From assembly GCF_000390185.1 (NCBI RefSeq), contig NZ_AQHR01000126.1:1-64000 (forward strand): a DNA stretch of 64,000 nt, read 5' to 3'. Each line of letters opens with the position of its first letter. Within the stretch, counting starts at the first letter, position 1. The notes beneath the pieces were generated by a model. That model was not told the origin of the DNA. It ran no database searches and was given only the letters and a program-made list of their open reading frames with translations. Below, piece after piece: positions 17,390-25,958 of this stretch. Both the position numbers and the translations under genes were made by a program. Source of the stretch: Lunatimonas lonarensis (GTDB taxonomy: Bacteria; Bacteroidota; Bacteroidia; Cytophagales; Cyclobacteriaceae).

Positions 17390-19579
17390 TTAAACGGTTT
17401 CGTGTAAATGGATTAATTGGCTATATGCCTTTGCATACAAATTATCCCCGGCAACAAGTACCGGATGGGTACCCTGGATAGAAATACATCCTTCTTCCAA
17501 AATCGCGATTCGATCCGCCTGCCTTGCAAGCCCTAGCCGATGGGTGACCAATACCATCCCCATCCGGTTTAGCCTGCAGTGGGCCTTAAGCAAGGCCACT
17601 ATCCTGCCCTCCATGTCAAAATCCATGGCAGAGGTAGATTCATCCAGGAATAAGAATCGGGGCTTTTTATAAAGTGCCCTTGCCAAGCAGAGCAGTTGGC
17701 GCTGACCGCCCGATAGACTTCTTCCATCCTCACCGCAAAGTGTCAGTAACCCCTGAGGCAATCCATCAAGCAAGCCCTGAAGTCCGGAATCGGCCAAAAA
17801 ACGGATCACCTTTTCGACCTCATTCGGATCATTGCTCAGTGCAATATTGTCTATCACCGTGGAATTGAAAACCTTTTCGTGCTGTGCCACCACGGCAATC
17901 TGTTCCCTCCAAGCATTCAGTCCTAGTGATTCAATTGACCCATTGCCCAACAGGATCCGCCCCTCCTCCGGAGTATAAAAACCCTGAACAATATCCAACA
18001 GGGTACTTTTTCCACTTCCAATTTTGCCGAAAATGGCCACCGACTCCCCTGCTTTCACCTCAAAGGATATGTTCTTCAATAGCCTGACTTTTCCGGGGTA
18101 TCTGAAAGCTACCTGTTCTATCCGCAAATGGTCGTCTAAGAGGCCCTCGTTAGAAGGGCTGGCTTCACCGGGAACTTCAGCCTCCAACGAACTTACTTCG
18201 TAGAGTCTATCAAATGCTACCCTTGCTTCCTGAAGCTGAATGTTGACCATTACTACACCGGCAATAGCAGGAATCAACCCTCCCCCTACGGTCACCAATG
18301 CCATCATCTCACCGATCTGCAACTTATCACCCACCACCAACCACACCCCATAGGAAAATATAATCGTGATATACAGCGCAGACACAACCTGGGTCCCAAA
18401 ACCAAACGAGTTGCCCAACAGTGCAAGTTTAAATCCGCTGTTTTGGAAAAGGCTAAAAATACCGTTGATACGGTCGGAAAACACCCCTTCCTTTCCGTAG
18501 GACTTCACCGTAGCGATCCCGGTAAAGGATTCAATGTACTGCGACTCATTTAGAGCATGGGCATCCATCATCTCGCGCTGAGCCAGCAATAGGGGATTAT
18601 GGTATTTTCTGGCTACCAAAAAATAAACCAAGATCCCGCTTACACCAATTAGGCCGATTTCCCATGCATAGTAAGATAGATACCCCAGGGAAACCAGGAT
18701 TACGAGAATGTTCACGACCATCCCTCCGGCAATCAATGAAACGGTATTGCGAATCCGTAGGGAGTCATTCATGCGGGCAATTAGGTCTCCTGTGCTTATC
18801 CCCCTGAAAAACGAGAGAGGCATACCAATCATTCGCTCTATAAAAGAAGCTACCAAACGAACGTTCAGATCCCTCGCCTGCTTCGCCATAAAAATCCCCT
18901 GAAGGTACCCCAAAAATGCCCTAACCATCAGTAGGAGGCCCAGAAGAATCAAGCCGATAAGGATGAACTTGGTGTTTTTCTGGGGTAGAAAGTCGTCGAT
19001 CAACTTCTGGGAAAAAATCGCCGTGGACAATCCCGTACCCGCTATCAATAGGCCCAACACCGCAGAAACCATCAATATGGGGATATCCTGTCTAATCAAC
19101 GACTGAAACCAAAGCCACTGGGACTGTGCCCTGGCACGTAACGGCACAAAAGCGTCAGTTGGATGAAGATCCAACAGGCACCTGCTCTTCCACAGACTAT
19201 CGAGCTCAATCTCGCTAAGGCGCAGGATGCCCCAAGCGGGATCCCCAATGATGAACTTCTCATCCTCATAGCCAAAAAAGACCACATAATGTAGTTGGTT
19301 TTCTTTCTGAACATGTAAAATCACCGGAAAACCTCCTGTTTTTAGGCCTTCCACACTTCCTTCATATGCCTTGGCGTCAAATCCAATCTTACGGGCAGCT
19401 TGACTCAGGCCCAAGAGGGAAGTACCATTGAGGGTAGTACCGCTGTGGGTTCGGAGTTTCTCTTGGGAAACATCGCCACCATACCACTTGCTTATCATGC
19501 TGATACAGGCCAATCCACAGGAATAGGCCCCCAGCTGCTTGACAAACAACCTTTCTAAGTTAGTATTGGATTGCTTCAC
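17390..19579 (-). CDS. Peptidase-containing ABC exporter (C39 domain, PCAT type)
   Basis: The protein has 729 residues, normal for bacteriocin-type PCAT exporters. The C39 cysteine peptidase domain fills residues 1-140, with the oxyanion Gln at 15, catalytic Cys21 (AYSCGLACISMI), His97 (LHYVVFFGY) and Asp113 (IGDPAWG). A six-helix ABC transmembrane domain follows at about 155-450. The ATPase domain has Walker A (GKIGSGKST), signature LSGGQRQ, Walker B (FLFLDEST) and the H-loop (LVTHR). Such proteins cut a double-glycine leader and export the mature peptide. The gene overlaps the glycosyltransferase gene by 20 bp, so coupling is tight. No HlyD-type adaptor is present here; outer-membrane passage would need other proteins. 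Confidence 0.92.
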   Translation of the reverse strand: MKQSNTNLERLFVKQLGAYSCGLACISMISKWYGGDVSQEKLRTHSGTTLNGTSLLGLSQAARKIGFDAKAYEGSVEGLKTGGFPVILHVQKENQLHYVVFFGYEDEKFIIGDPAWGILRLSEIELDSLWKSRCLLDLHPTDAFVPLRARAQSQWLWFQSLIRQDIPILMVSAVLGLLIAGTGLSTAIFSQKLIDDFLPQKNTKFILIGLILLGLLLMVRAFLGYLQGIFMAKQARDLNVRLVASFIERMIGMPLSFFRGISTGDLIARMNDSLRIRNTVSLIAGGMVVNILVILVSLGYLSYYAWEIGLIGVSGILVYFLVARKYHNPLLLAQREMMDAHALNESQYIESFTGIATVKSYGKEGVFSDRINGIFSLFQNSGFKLALLGNSFGFGTQVVSALYITIIFSYGVWLVVGDKLQIGEMMALVTVGGGLIPAIAGVVMVNIQLQEARVAFDRLYEVSSLEAEVPGEASPSNEGLLDDHLRIEQVAFRYPGKVRLLKNISFEVKAGESVAIFGKIGSGKSTLLDIVQGFYTPEEGRILLGNGSIESLGLNAWREQIAVVAQHEKVFNSTVIDNIALSNDPNEVEKVIRFLADSGLQGLLDGLPQGLLTLCGEDGRSLSGGQRQLLCLARALYKKPRFLFLDESTSAMDFDMEGRIVALLKAHCRLNRMGMVLVTHRLGLARQADRIAILEEGCISIQGTHPVLVAGDNLYAKAYSQLIHLHETV

Positions 19580-20984
19580 GGCTTGGCATTTTGGGTTGGA
19601 TAGATATATTAAAAGAATAGGTTGACAGAAGGTCCAACAAACGTTTCTCCTCCATGCAATTGACGATATCCATCTCAGACTTAATTTCCCGTAGCCGATA
19701 GACGTAGTATTCCCTGTCTGTCAATACCTTGGATACTTTTTTAGTAATGCTGCCTACTCCATCGCTTCGGATATTGCCCCTTAAACCTAATTTGTGGTAA
19801 GCGACTCTTGCCCCACACCCGGGCTGATCCCATTTTAGGGACAGGGGATACACGAGCATGGGCACCTCTGCTGCGATACATTCTTTGATAGAATTGATGC
19901 CCCCATGGTTGATCATCAACTGTACGTGGGTAAGTAGTACTTGCTGGGGTAGGCTATCAAAGACCGCCACATTTGATTGGTTCGCCTTTAGCAGGCTGAC
20001 ATCGACGTTTTTGCCTATGTTTACGATGAAGAAAGCGTGTGGCAACGACGCTGCCACCTGGAAAATCCGGCGGAAAAAACGTACACATACCGGGATTTCA
20101 TCAAATGTAACCGTGCCAAGCGAACAATACACAATGTCCATTCCCTTCCTTTTTGCCTGTTCCACCACAGCAGCAAGACGGTTGGATAGCGGCTCCACAG
20201 ATGACCTGCTTTCGGGTAGCTTTCCCAAAAAATAGCAATGGTCGGGCGGCTCAATCTCTCGAAATCCAAAGGTCTTGGGATAAGTCACCAAAATGGGCAG
20301 TCCCTTCATTCCCACTCCAAAACACCGGTTCCAGTCAAAAACCTCCTCCGTAGTGCCAAAGGAAGTTGACAACACGCGGAGCTGATCCGCGCCACCACAA
20401 ACGAGACGGGTGATTGTGCGGCTTTTCCATCGTATTAGACGAACCGAACACCAGGCCAGATAGGCCTTCACCCCATAGAGCACCGAGCTGGAAGGAATGT
20501 AGGTAGATTGAAACGGGGGAAGAAATTTCTGGTGTAATGGCAGGGTCATGGTGGACACCAAAATTGTTGGCAAACCCAGATCCTGGTAGAACAGGGCCTT
20601 AGCCGAATAGTGGTCGTCCAGTAAAACGAAGCGAGGGGAAATCTCATCCACAATTTTTTTATAGGCTGTTCGCTGTTTCCAAAGTTCCTCCTTCTGTTTT
20701 TTCAGTCTATTGCCCGAAATGCTGTCCAGAAATACTTCAATTGCTCCCTTTTCTTTAATCTCTTGGGAATCTGACCGGAAAAGAACTGGTAACACCACAT
20801 ACGCCTCGAAGCCATTTTTCTCGATAAGTCCCGCAAAATCAATGGAAACCAAAAACACCGGGGTAAATCCAATTTCCCTCAGCCACTCGGCCACTACCAA
20901 AAACGCCCGGACATGCCCCATGGCTGGAAACGGATCCAAAACCGCAACTCCCGAAATAGGTCTTCTGCTAGCTAACTGGTTCAT
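19560..20984 (-). CDS. GT1 (UGT/MGT-like) glycosyltransferase
   Basis: The protein has 474 residues with a GT-B fold. The N-terminal half begins with the acceptor-domain pattern of macrolide and flavonoid glycosyltransferases (VLDPFPAMGHVRAFL). The C-terminal half has the nucleotide-sugar motif: a VYCSLGT segment near residue 290, then MINHGGINSIKECI, then P.LVYPLSLKWDQPG, which contains the His, Gly-Gly and Asp-Gln that contact the UDP-sugar. It overlaps the thioredoxin-like gene by 4 bp upstream and the exporter gene downstream. In this operon the acceptor may be the exported peptide or an attached group; glycocins such as sublancin use a GT2 enzyme instead, so this would be a different chemistry. 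The acceptor is inferred only. Confidence 0.85.
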   Translation of the reverse strand: MNQLASRRPISGVAVLDPFPAMGHVRAFLVVAEWLREIGFTPVFLVSIDFAGLIEKNGFEAYVVLPVLFRSDSQEIKEKGAIEVFLDSISGNRLKKQKEELWKQRTAYKKIVDEISPRFVLLDDHYSAKALFYQDLGLPTILVSTMTLPLHQKFLPPFQSTYIPSSSVLYGVKAYLAWCSVRLIRWKSRTITRLVCGGADQLRVLSTSFGTTEEVFDWNRCFGVGMKGLPILVTYPKTFGFREIEPPDHCYFLGKLPESRSSVEPLSNRLAAVVEQAKRKGMDIVYCSLGTVTFDEIPVCVRFFRRIFQVAASLPHAFFIVNIGKNVDVSLLKANQSNVAVFDSLPQQVLLTHVQLMINHGGINSIKECIAAEVPMLVYPLSLKWDQPGCGARVAYHKLGLRGNIRSDGVGSITKKVSKVLTDREYYVYRLREIKSEMDIVNCMEEKRLLDLLSTYSFNISIQPKMPSREAIQY

Positions 20985-21493
20985 CGCGCTAGTTGGTTTA
21001 AAATGGACTGCACCTTCACCGGCCCTCTAAACCTCCATCTTTGGGCACCGTCTTCTCCGAAAACAAAGGTCTCCGGAACCCCAGTGACAGAAAAAGCCGT
21101 TGCAAAAAGCTGCGATTCATCCTGTAGAAAGGTTACGAAACCGCCCTGATCTTCTTCAAATCCTGCTGCAACCTCCTCAATTTCCTCCCTTTCTTCCGAA
21201 GAAATAAAAACCAGTGGAACTCCAACGAATTCACCAAGACGCCCCTTAATCTGCGCCAACTCATGGACGCAGAGGTCACAAGTTGAATTGAAGTAGACGA
21301 CCACCAGCGAGGAATAAGGAGCGGACTCAGTAACCGATACGCCACGTACAAGAATCAACCCTAAATCCTCCCATTGCAACCGTCGACTATCCTTGACAGA
21401 TAAGTCCAAAAATGCCCTCTGTATCGAAAAAGCCATGCCTACCATAACCAACAGTAGGGTTCCGAGCATACCGTATTTAATCGACCTGTTCAT
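20981..21493 (-). CDS. Membrane-anchored thioredoxin-like protein
   Basis: The protein has 170 residues. One N-terminal transmembrane helix (residues 8-25) is followed by a periplasmic thioredoxin fold with the redox motif C72-D-L-C75 (YFNSTCDLC), a strand LVFISSEE, and the cis-Pro region V-T-G-V-P-E-T-F-V-F. It resembles the TlpA/redoxin group. The motif CDLC differs from the CGPC of reducing thioredoxins. In an operon with a C39 exporter it could form or repair disulfides in the exported peptide, a role played by Bdb proteins in sublancin-type clusters. It lies directly against the stop codon of the membrane-protein gene and overlaps the glycosyltransferase gene by 4 bp. Confidence 0.82.
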   Translation of the reverse strand: MNRSIKYGMLGTLLLVMVGMAFSIQRAFLDLSVKDSRRLQWEDLGLILVRGVSVTESAPYSSLVVVYFNSTCDLCVHELAQIKGRLGEFVGVPLVFISSEEREEIEEVAAGFEEDQGGFVTFLQDESQLFATAFSVTGVPETFVFGEDGAQRWRFRGPVKVQSILNQLAR

Positions 21494-22120
21494 TTACATG
21501 AAATTTACTGTTAAAAACATCACCAGAATCACCCAACAGGCCAAGCCTGTACCATAGGAAGCAAACACGATGCGGGAGGTAGCAGTAAATGTCAGTGACA
21601 CCACCTCTTTAAGGAAATAGATGAGTAGAAAGACATAGAGAAACTCAAAAACATTGACCAGCTGAAGCGGATACACAAAAACCTGATGAACATCGGAACC
21701 AACCAAACTCAAAACAGACAGGGGATAATACATAAGGTACTGATCGTAGGAAAACTCACCAGCTGCCACCACGGCCACCTTTAGCAGTATGGCGATGACC
21801 AGTACACTTTCGGCATAGACAGCCACGTCAAATAGTTCCTTCAAACTTCGCTCATGATGTAGGTCAAGGAAGAACAGTCCAGCATAAAGAAGCATGGCCA
21901 CCGTCAATGCTTTTAGGACAAAAAGCAAGATTGAAAAAAGCAAACTAAACTTGCTCCAAAACCGGATTTGCTCCACGCTTTCCAAAAATACATGTTCAGG
22001 GATATCAAGGTCACCGCCCCGAAGAACCTGGCTTATAACCATTTCCTCTACATCTACCACGAAAAGATTTACCAGGTAGATTACTATCGCATAAAAACCA
22101 ATAATTAATAAGCTTCGCAT
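21494..22120 (-). CDS. Multi-spanning membrane protein, first gene of the exporter operon
   Basis: The protein has 208 residues with about five or six transmembrane helices: 3-21, 55-90 (probably two), 103-122, 155-170 and 185-206. A soluble loop (about residues 24-50) follows the first helix. The pattern resembles Yip1-like or other small integral proteins, but I cannot name the family. It is the promoter-proximal gene, followed with no gap by the thioredoxin-like gene. In such an operon it could be an immunity protein, a membrane partner for the oxidoreductase or part of the modification machinery. It has no cysteines in a CxxC arrangement. Confidence 0.7.
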   Translation of the reverse strand: MRSLLIIGFYAIVIYLVNLFVVDVEEMVISQVLRGGDLDIPEHVFLESVEQIRFWSKFSLLFSILLFVLKALTVAMLLYAGLFFLDLHHERSLKELFDVAVYAESVLVIAILLKVAVVAAGEFSYDQYLMYYPLSVLSLVGSDVHQVFVYPLQLVNVFEFLYVFLLIYFLKEVVSLTFTATSRIVFASYGTGLACWVILVMFLTVNFM

Positions 22121-22588
22121 AAAAAAACGCGTTATGGCGATCTAAACCAAGATTAATTAAACCCTCCGGCTATCGACTAGCCGGCCACACTCGTATGAAC
22201 AAAACTTATAAACGAAAGAACGATACGATGATTTGACAAGAGATTCAGACAAAAGGAACAAAACAATGCAAAAAAACCAACACCTTCGCCTGTTTTTTAA
22301 CCTTAAAGAATAATCCCGATTAAATTATCACTTTGAAAACACTACCTGTTACCAACAATACTATTTTAAACATTGTTACACAACAGTTTTTCATCAAATC
22401 ATTACAATGCATAATATTAATGATTGCATCCTAAATTGTCAAGTGCTTTTCAAAAAAACAGGATAAAAAGTTTTAATTCAAAAATCAACGTGTAATAAAA
22501 ATAAACAAATGTTAGAAAAAACGTAACAAATAACCAAAGAAACACGGCACCACCAAACCTCATTTTCCCCTATTGAAAATAGAAAGCT
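22121..22588 (-). promoter_or_regulatory. AT-rich leader/promoter region of the exporter operon, with hairpin at 22166-22184
   Basis: The spacer is about 470 bp long and very AT-rich, with no convincing ORF on either strand. A perfect inverted repeat at 22166-22184 (CCGGCTA, 5-nt loop, TAGCCGG) lies about 45 bp upstream of the first gene of the exporter operon. It is the only GC-rich structure in the spacer. It could be an operator for the small HTH protein or a leader hairpin. A terminator for the Crp gene, which ends at 22589, was not seen. Confidence 0.45.
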
Positions 22589-23263
22589 CTATTTACTGAT
22601 CAACTCCTCAAAATCATCCCTGACATAAATCACGTTACGGCCGAGCTCGATCCAGCGCTTTTTCTCCAGTTGCTTTAGCAGTCGGGAAATCACCTCCCGG
22701 GAGGTGCCCAGTTCATTGGCGATCTCCTGATGGGTGGTGTGCAGTTCGTTGGCGCGAAGCTGCTTCATCTTGGTGACGATGTACCGCATCAGCCGCTCGT
22801 CCATACGCTTAAAGGCCACCGCGTCCAAGGCTACCAGCATCTCCTGAAAGCGGTGCTGATAGGTGCTCGACACGTAGTCCTTCCACTGCTTGTAGGTATC
22901 CACCCACTGCTCGTGCAGCTGCACGGGAACCGCTAAAATCCGGGTTTTATCCTCGGCTACCGCCCTGATTTCACTGGGTCGGTTGGCACTGCAGCAGGTA
23001 AGGGACAGGGCACAGGTTTCGCCGGGTTCCAGATAGTATAAAAAAAGCTCCCTGCCATCCTCGTCCGTGCGCAGCACCTTGATGGCTCCCTCCAGTACAA
23101 TGGGAACCATGCGCACAAACTGGCCGGGCTCCATAATCGCCTGGTTGGGTTCGAAATCCATCACTTTGCCCTCACGCGCCAACGCTTCCAATAATCGGGT
23201 ATCTGTAATGGCGGGCAGGCGGTCCCTCAAATCTTCTAACTCAATTGATTTCATAGCTGTCAT
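22589..23263 (-). CDS. Crp/Fnr-family transcriptional regulator
   Basis: The start was set at 23263 (Met of MTAMKSIE), 7 bp after the DoxX stop; the frame continues upstream but that part overlaps DoxX. It has 224 residues. A cyclic-nucleotide-type sensor domain occupies about residues 15-125 (IMEPGQFVRMVPIVLEGAIK, FLYYLEPGETCALSLTCC). A helix-turn-helix at about 160-215 has recognition helix TSREVISRLLKQLEKK. The E..SR pattern of that helix matches FNR, which reads TGAT..ATCA. The adjacent Cys pair in the sensor (LTCC) is conserved in a Bacteroidetes subgroup often linked to sulfur or redox genes, but no FNR-type N-terminal Fe-S cysteines are present. It is transcribed with DoxX. Confidence 0.88.
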   Translation of the reverse strand: MTAMKSIELEDLRDRLPAITDTRLLEALAREGKVMDFEPNQAIMEPGQFVRMVPIVLEGAIKVLRTDEDGRELFLYYLEPGETCALSLTCCSANRPSEIRAVAEDKTRILAVPVQLHEQWVDTYKQWKDYVSSTYQHRFQEMLVALDAVAFKRMDERLMRYIVTKMKQLRANELHTTHQEIANELGTSREVISRLLKQLEKKRWIELGRNVIYVRDDFEELISK

Positions 23264-23270
23264 CGGAAAA

Positions 23271-23675
23271 TTAGTGAGTTGGCTTGTTTGACAAATAGTC
23301 GTCCAGCGAAAGCGTATTGGCAGCCATAAACTGGAGCAGAATAACAAAAAAACCCAAGTGGATCATCTGGGAAGGGTAGGCACTCCAATTCTCGATGGCG
23401 GCCGTTCCCAGCATCAAACACAACATGAAGGTGGCACCCGCCACGGCGGTCCAGGTGCTTTTATACCCAAGCAGCAAGCAGACCCCCAGCAAAAACTCCA
23501 CAAAGGGAATGGCCAGGCTAAAAGGTCGCACCAGCAGTTCCGGAAGCATGGAATCCCCAAAATCGGACACCATCTTATCGCTGAAAGCGGTGAGTTTGGG
23601 CAGGCGCACCAGCCCATGTCCAAACATACTTACCCCAATGCCCAAGCGAATAAACAGGTAGGAAATCGGATTCAT
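23271..23675 (-). CDS. DoxX-family membrane protein
   Basis: The protein has 134 residues and four transmembrane helices, with the family start R-L-G-I-G-V-S-M-F-G-H-G-L-V-R near residue 10 and the central block IPFVEFLLGVCLLLG. DoxX-like proteins are small integral membrane proteins tied to quinone or sulfur redox stress in several bacteria; the exact reaction here is unknown. It stands directly upstream of the Crp/Fnr regulator with 7 bp between them, so one promoter probably serves both and the regulator may control the membrane protein. Confidence 0.85.
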   Translation of the reverse strand: MNPISYLFIRLGIGVSMFGHGLVRLPKLTAFSDKMVSDFGDSMLPELLVRPFSLAIPFVEFLLGVCLLLGYKSTWTAVAGATFMLCLMLGTAAIENWSAYPSQMIHLGFFVILLQFMAANTLSLDDYLSNKPTH

Positions 23676-23911
23676 AGGATACGGTTTAGGTCAAACAGGT
23701 ACAGGCCGTCTCCCCTTTTCTCCCAAACCGAATGGTCTCCGGGGGAAGGCCTGTGCCCAAAGTTGCCATAAATTCTGCAAATGCCCAAAAATGCCGGTGA
23801 AAGATTATGCAGGGAAAAATACCTAAACCAGTCTGCGCCAAACAGGAAATCCCTACCAAATCGGCACGCCAAAAAAATGACAGAAAAAAAAATCACTGCG
23901 GCAGCTTAGGC

Positions 23912-23941
23912 AAAAAAAGACCCTTGGCCGATTGCCAAGGG
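23912..23941 (-). terminator. Rho-independent terminator of the TolB-like lipoprotein gene
   Basis: A perfect 8-bp stem (CCCTTGGC / GCCAAGGG) with a 5-nt loop occupies 23921-23941. On the minus strand it is followed by a run of seven T (A-run at 23912-23918 on the plus strand). It lies 19 bp after the stop at 23960. Confidence 0.85.
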
Positions 23942-23959
23942 TTCCGTGATTTGGATTGT

Positions 23960-25303
23960 CTATTCTCTGGTTACCGGTGACCAAACTGGATTAACCCTCA
24001 AACCAGCTTCGGGAAAAACAATGGTCTGTGCAGGCCCGTCTATGCGAGTCCGGACCAAGGGGTAGTCAAATCCAATTGCCGTGTAGATAAGGAATTCGGA
24101 TCTATCCGGAGAAAGTGTGAAGGAGCGAAGGATCATTCCGGGAGTCAATCCCATCCTATCACTAATTTTCACATCGCCCGTTCCGTCCAAGTTTACTTGC
24201 CAGATTTCGTCCTGATCGTTTCTACTAGAGAGCCTTTTGAGATAGTAAACCGTATTGTCTTTTCCCAGCCTAGGATTGATAAACAAGGCTCCCTCGTTCA
24301 CCGTCTGAATATCCGACCCATCGATATTCATCGTTACCAAAGCCTGACTGGCTGTTTCGCCCGGCCGATTAATGGCTCTTATACCCAGAAATCTTTTACC
24401 ATCATCCGTCACGTCATTAGCAATAAAAATATCCTCATTGGTAAAATCAATTTCCGTCCTCTCCTCCGCTTCCAAGTCGTAGGTCACCAGTTTAACGCCA
24501 TTTCTAAAGCTTACTTTTTTTCCGTCTGGATGCCAAACAGGTCCAAACTGAGAGGTAAGATTTGGATTATCATTTGGAATAAAGGGAACCGTTTTCAGGT
24601 TTTCCCCATCCACGTCCATGACGTAAACCCGCTGAATAAACGTTTCTCCTTCCCGATCACTGAAGGCTAGTTTAGTACCATCCGGTGAAATTCTTGTCGT
24701 GCTAGAAACAGAAATAACCTGATCAAATATCACGCGTTCATCTGTTCCATCCAGCTTAGAAGAGTAGATCTTCCAGTCACTGAAATTCTGATCCCTTCCC
24801 TTGGCATAGACGATGCGGTCCCGCAGGATAGCCCTGCAGCCAACTTCAAATTCCACCGTGGCTGTCCCATTGGCCGTTACGTTTACTTCGCGCACCATGT
24901 TACCGGTTCCCGCACAGTGGGAGGCAATGCCGGAAAGCTCCACCTGATACCTGCCAACGCGCTGACTGCTGAAGGAAGTCTCTCCGTTGGGATCTACCTC
25001 CACAGGGGCTATGCCCTGCACGGTTATCGTATAGCCGTCCGGGTCGTCGTCTCCGCCTACCGTCGTTACTTTTACCAGGATATTGCCGGTCGCTTCCGGA
25101 GGGTTGGTAACAGGTGGAGCAGGGGAAGCGGTTTCATCCTCGCAGGAAGGCAACGTAAGCAATGCCGCAACTGCCAGTACCAACACCCCCTTTTTTGAGG
25201 CTAAATAACCACGCAGGGGCATTTTAGTGGAGTCGCCTTTTTTTGTGGTGGATTTGGAGCTTCCTTCCACCTGTTTTGATCGGATGTTTGTTTGATTTTT
25301 CAT
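23960..25303 (-). CDS. Lipoprotein with carboxypeptidase-like domain and TolB-like propeller
   Basis: The protein has 447 residues as given. The lipobox ends in LLTLPSC at about residue 54, so the first 27 residues may not be translated and Met28 (25222) is a good alternative start. After a Pro-rich linker comes a CarboxypepD_reg/PEGA-like beta domain at about 70-150 with two Cys. The rest is a six-bladed TolB/WD40-like propeller with repeated S-P-D-G-T-K and D-G-.-.-I/L blocks (RISPDGTKLAFSDREGE, MDVDGENLKTV, VWHPDGKKVSF). Such proteins bind partners at the cell surface or in the periplasm. It is a single-gene unit with its own terminator. Confidence 0.75.
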   Translation of the reverse strand: MKNQTNIRSKQVEGSSKSTTKKGDSTKMPLRGYLASKKGVLVLAVAALLTLPSCEDETASPAPPVTNPPEATGNILVKVTTVGGDDDPDGYTITVQGIAPVEVDPNGETSFSSQRVGRYQVELSGIASHCAGTGNMVREVNVTANGTATVEFEVGCRAILRDRIVYAKGRDQNFSDWKIYSSKLDGTDERVIFDQVISVSSTTRISPDGTKLAFSDREGETFIQRVYVMDVDGENLKTVPFIPNDNPNLTSQFGPVWHPDGKKVSFRNGVKLVTYDLEAEERTEIDFTNEDIFIANDVTDDGKRFLGIRAINRPGETASQALVTMNIDGSDIQTVNEGALFINPRLGKDNTVYYLKRLSSRNDQDEIWQVNLDGTGDVKISDRMGLTPGMILRSFTLSPDRSEFLIYTAIGFDYPLVRTRIDGPAQTIVFPEAGLRVNPVWSPVTRE

Positions 25304-25370
25304 AAATTATAAAGTAAGTAGTTGTGAATAAACTTGTTGACAAATTCAGTTGCCCGGCCCTATTCGCTCC

Positions 25371-25760
25371 TTATTCGACAGTACAGGCTGAATGAGATTT
25401 TCGGCGCAGGTTGTCTATCTCCTTGCGATCTCCGCAATAAATCCTCGAATACTCGGGATGGTCCTGCCCGGGTGGGGAAACGGCCTCCTTCACATCTCCA
25501 AAATGCCCAACAAAATCACGGCTCAGAAGCAATTCAAAATACCCACACCCAATGCGATGAACTAAGCTGCTACCGGAATACGCTCCGGCGTGCAGAATAA
25601 AAGCATCTTCGCCTTTGATTTGAAATTTAATTGGTTCTACTTTATTAAAATTGTAAAAAAGCGAAGCACCTAGGCACGCAGTATAAAATTTCTTGAATTC
25701 TGTAAACAAATAGTGGGATATTGGCAGCAATTTTAATTCTATCTCGATTGGATAAGCCAT
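25371..25760 (-). CDS. Hypothetical protein, 129 residues
   Basis: This is an uninterrupted frame on the strand of its neighbours, with an A/T-rich upstream ending TAAAT-ATG, the style of local starts. No signal peptide or transmembrane helix is present. A Gly/His-rich block (FILHAGAYSG, LVHRIGCGYFE) and a Pro-Pro-Gly motif before two cysteines give it a protein-like look, but I recognise no family. The competing plus-strand frame has biased, implausible composition. It could be a real small cytosolic protein or a fortuitous frame. Confidence 0.45.
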   Translation of the reverse strand: MAYPIEIELKLLPISHYLFTEFKKFYTACLGASLFYNFNKVEPIKFQIKGEDAFILHAGAYSGSSLVHRIGCGYFELLLSRDFVGHFGDVKEAVSPPGQDHPEYSRIYCGDRKEIDNLRRKSHSACTVE

Positions 25761-25898
25761 ATTTAACGGAGAAAGGAGTTAATCTAAATTCAATCCTATA
25801 TCCGCTGGTAAAAAAGTTTGTTACCCTAAACTACCGCGCTTTTTGAAAAAAATTTACACCGCCAGCAGAACTGATATAGCTAATCACATCGCCAGGCC

Positions 25899-25931
25899 TA
25901 AAAATAAAAAAGCCCGGTAATGAACCGAGCT
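25899..25931 (-). terminator. Rho-independent terminator
   Basis: An 8-bp stem with one mismatch (AGCCCGGT / ACCGAGCT) at 25911-25931 is followed on the minus strand by a T-rich run (A-rich 25899-25910). It ends the 140-residue protein gene that stops at 25959. Confidence 0.7.
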
Positions 25932-25958
25932 AGGAAATAGAATGTATGGGAGGGCTAA

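Noticed and set aside
23672-23896. Minus-strand 74-codon frame upstream of DoxX
   Set aside because: It overlaps the DoxX start, begins with a random aromatic-rich sequence, and has no similarity to known small proteins. The spacer is better seen as non-coding.
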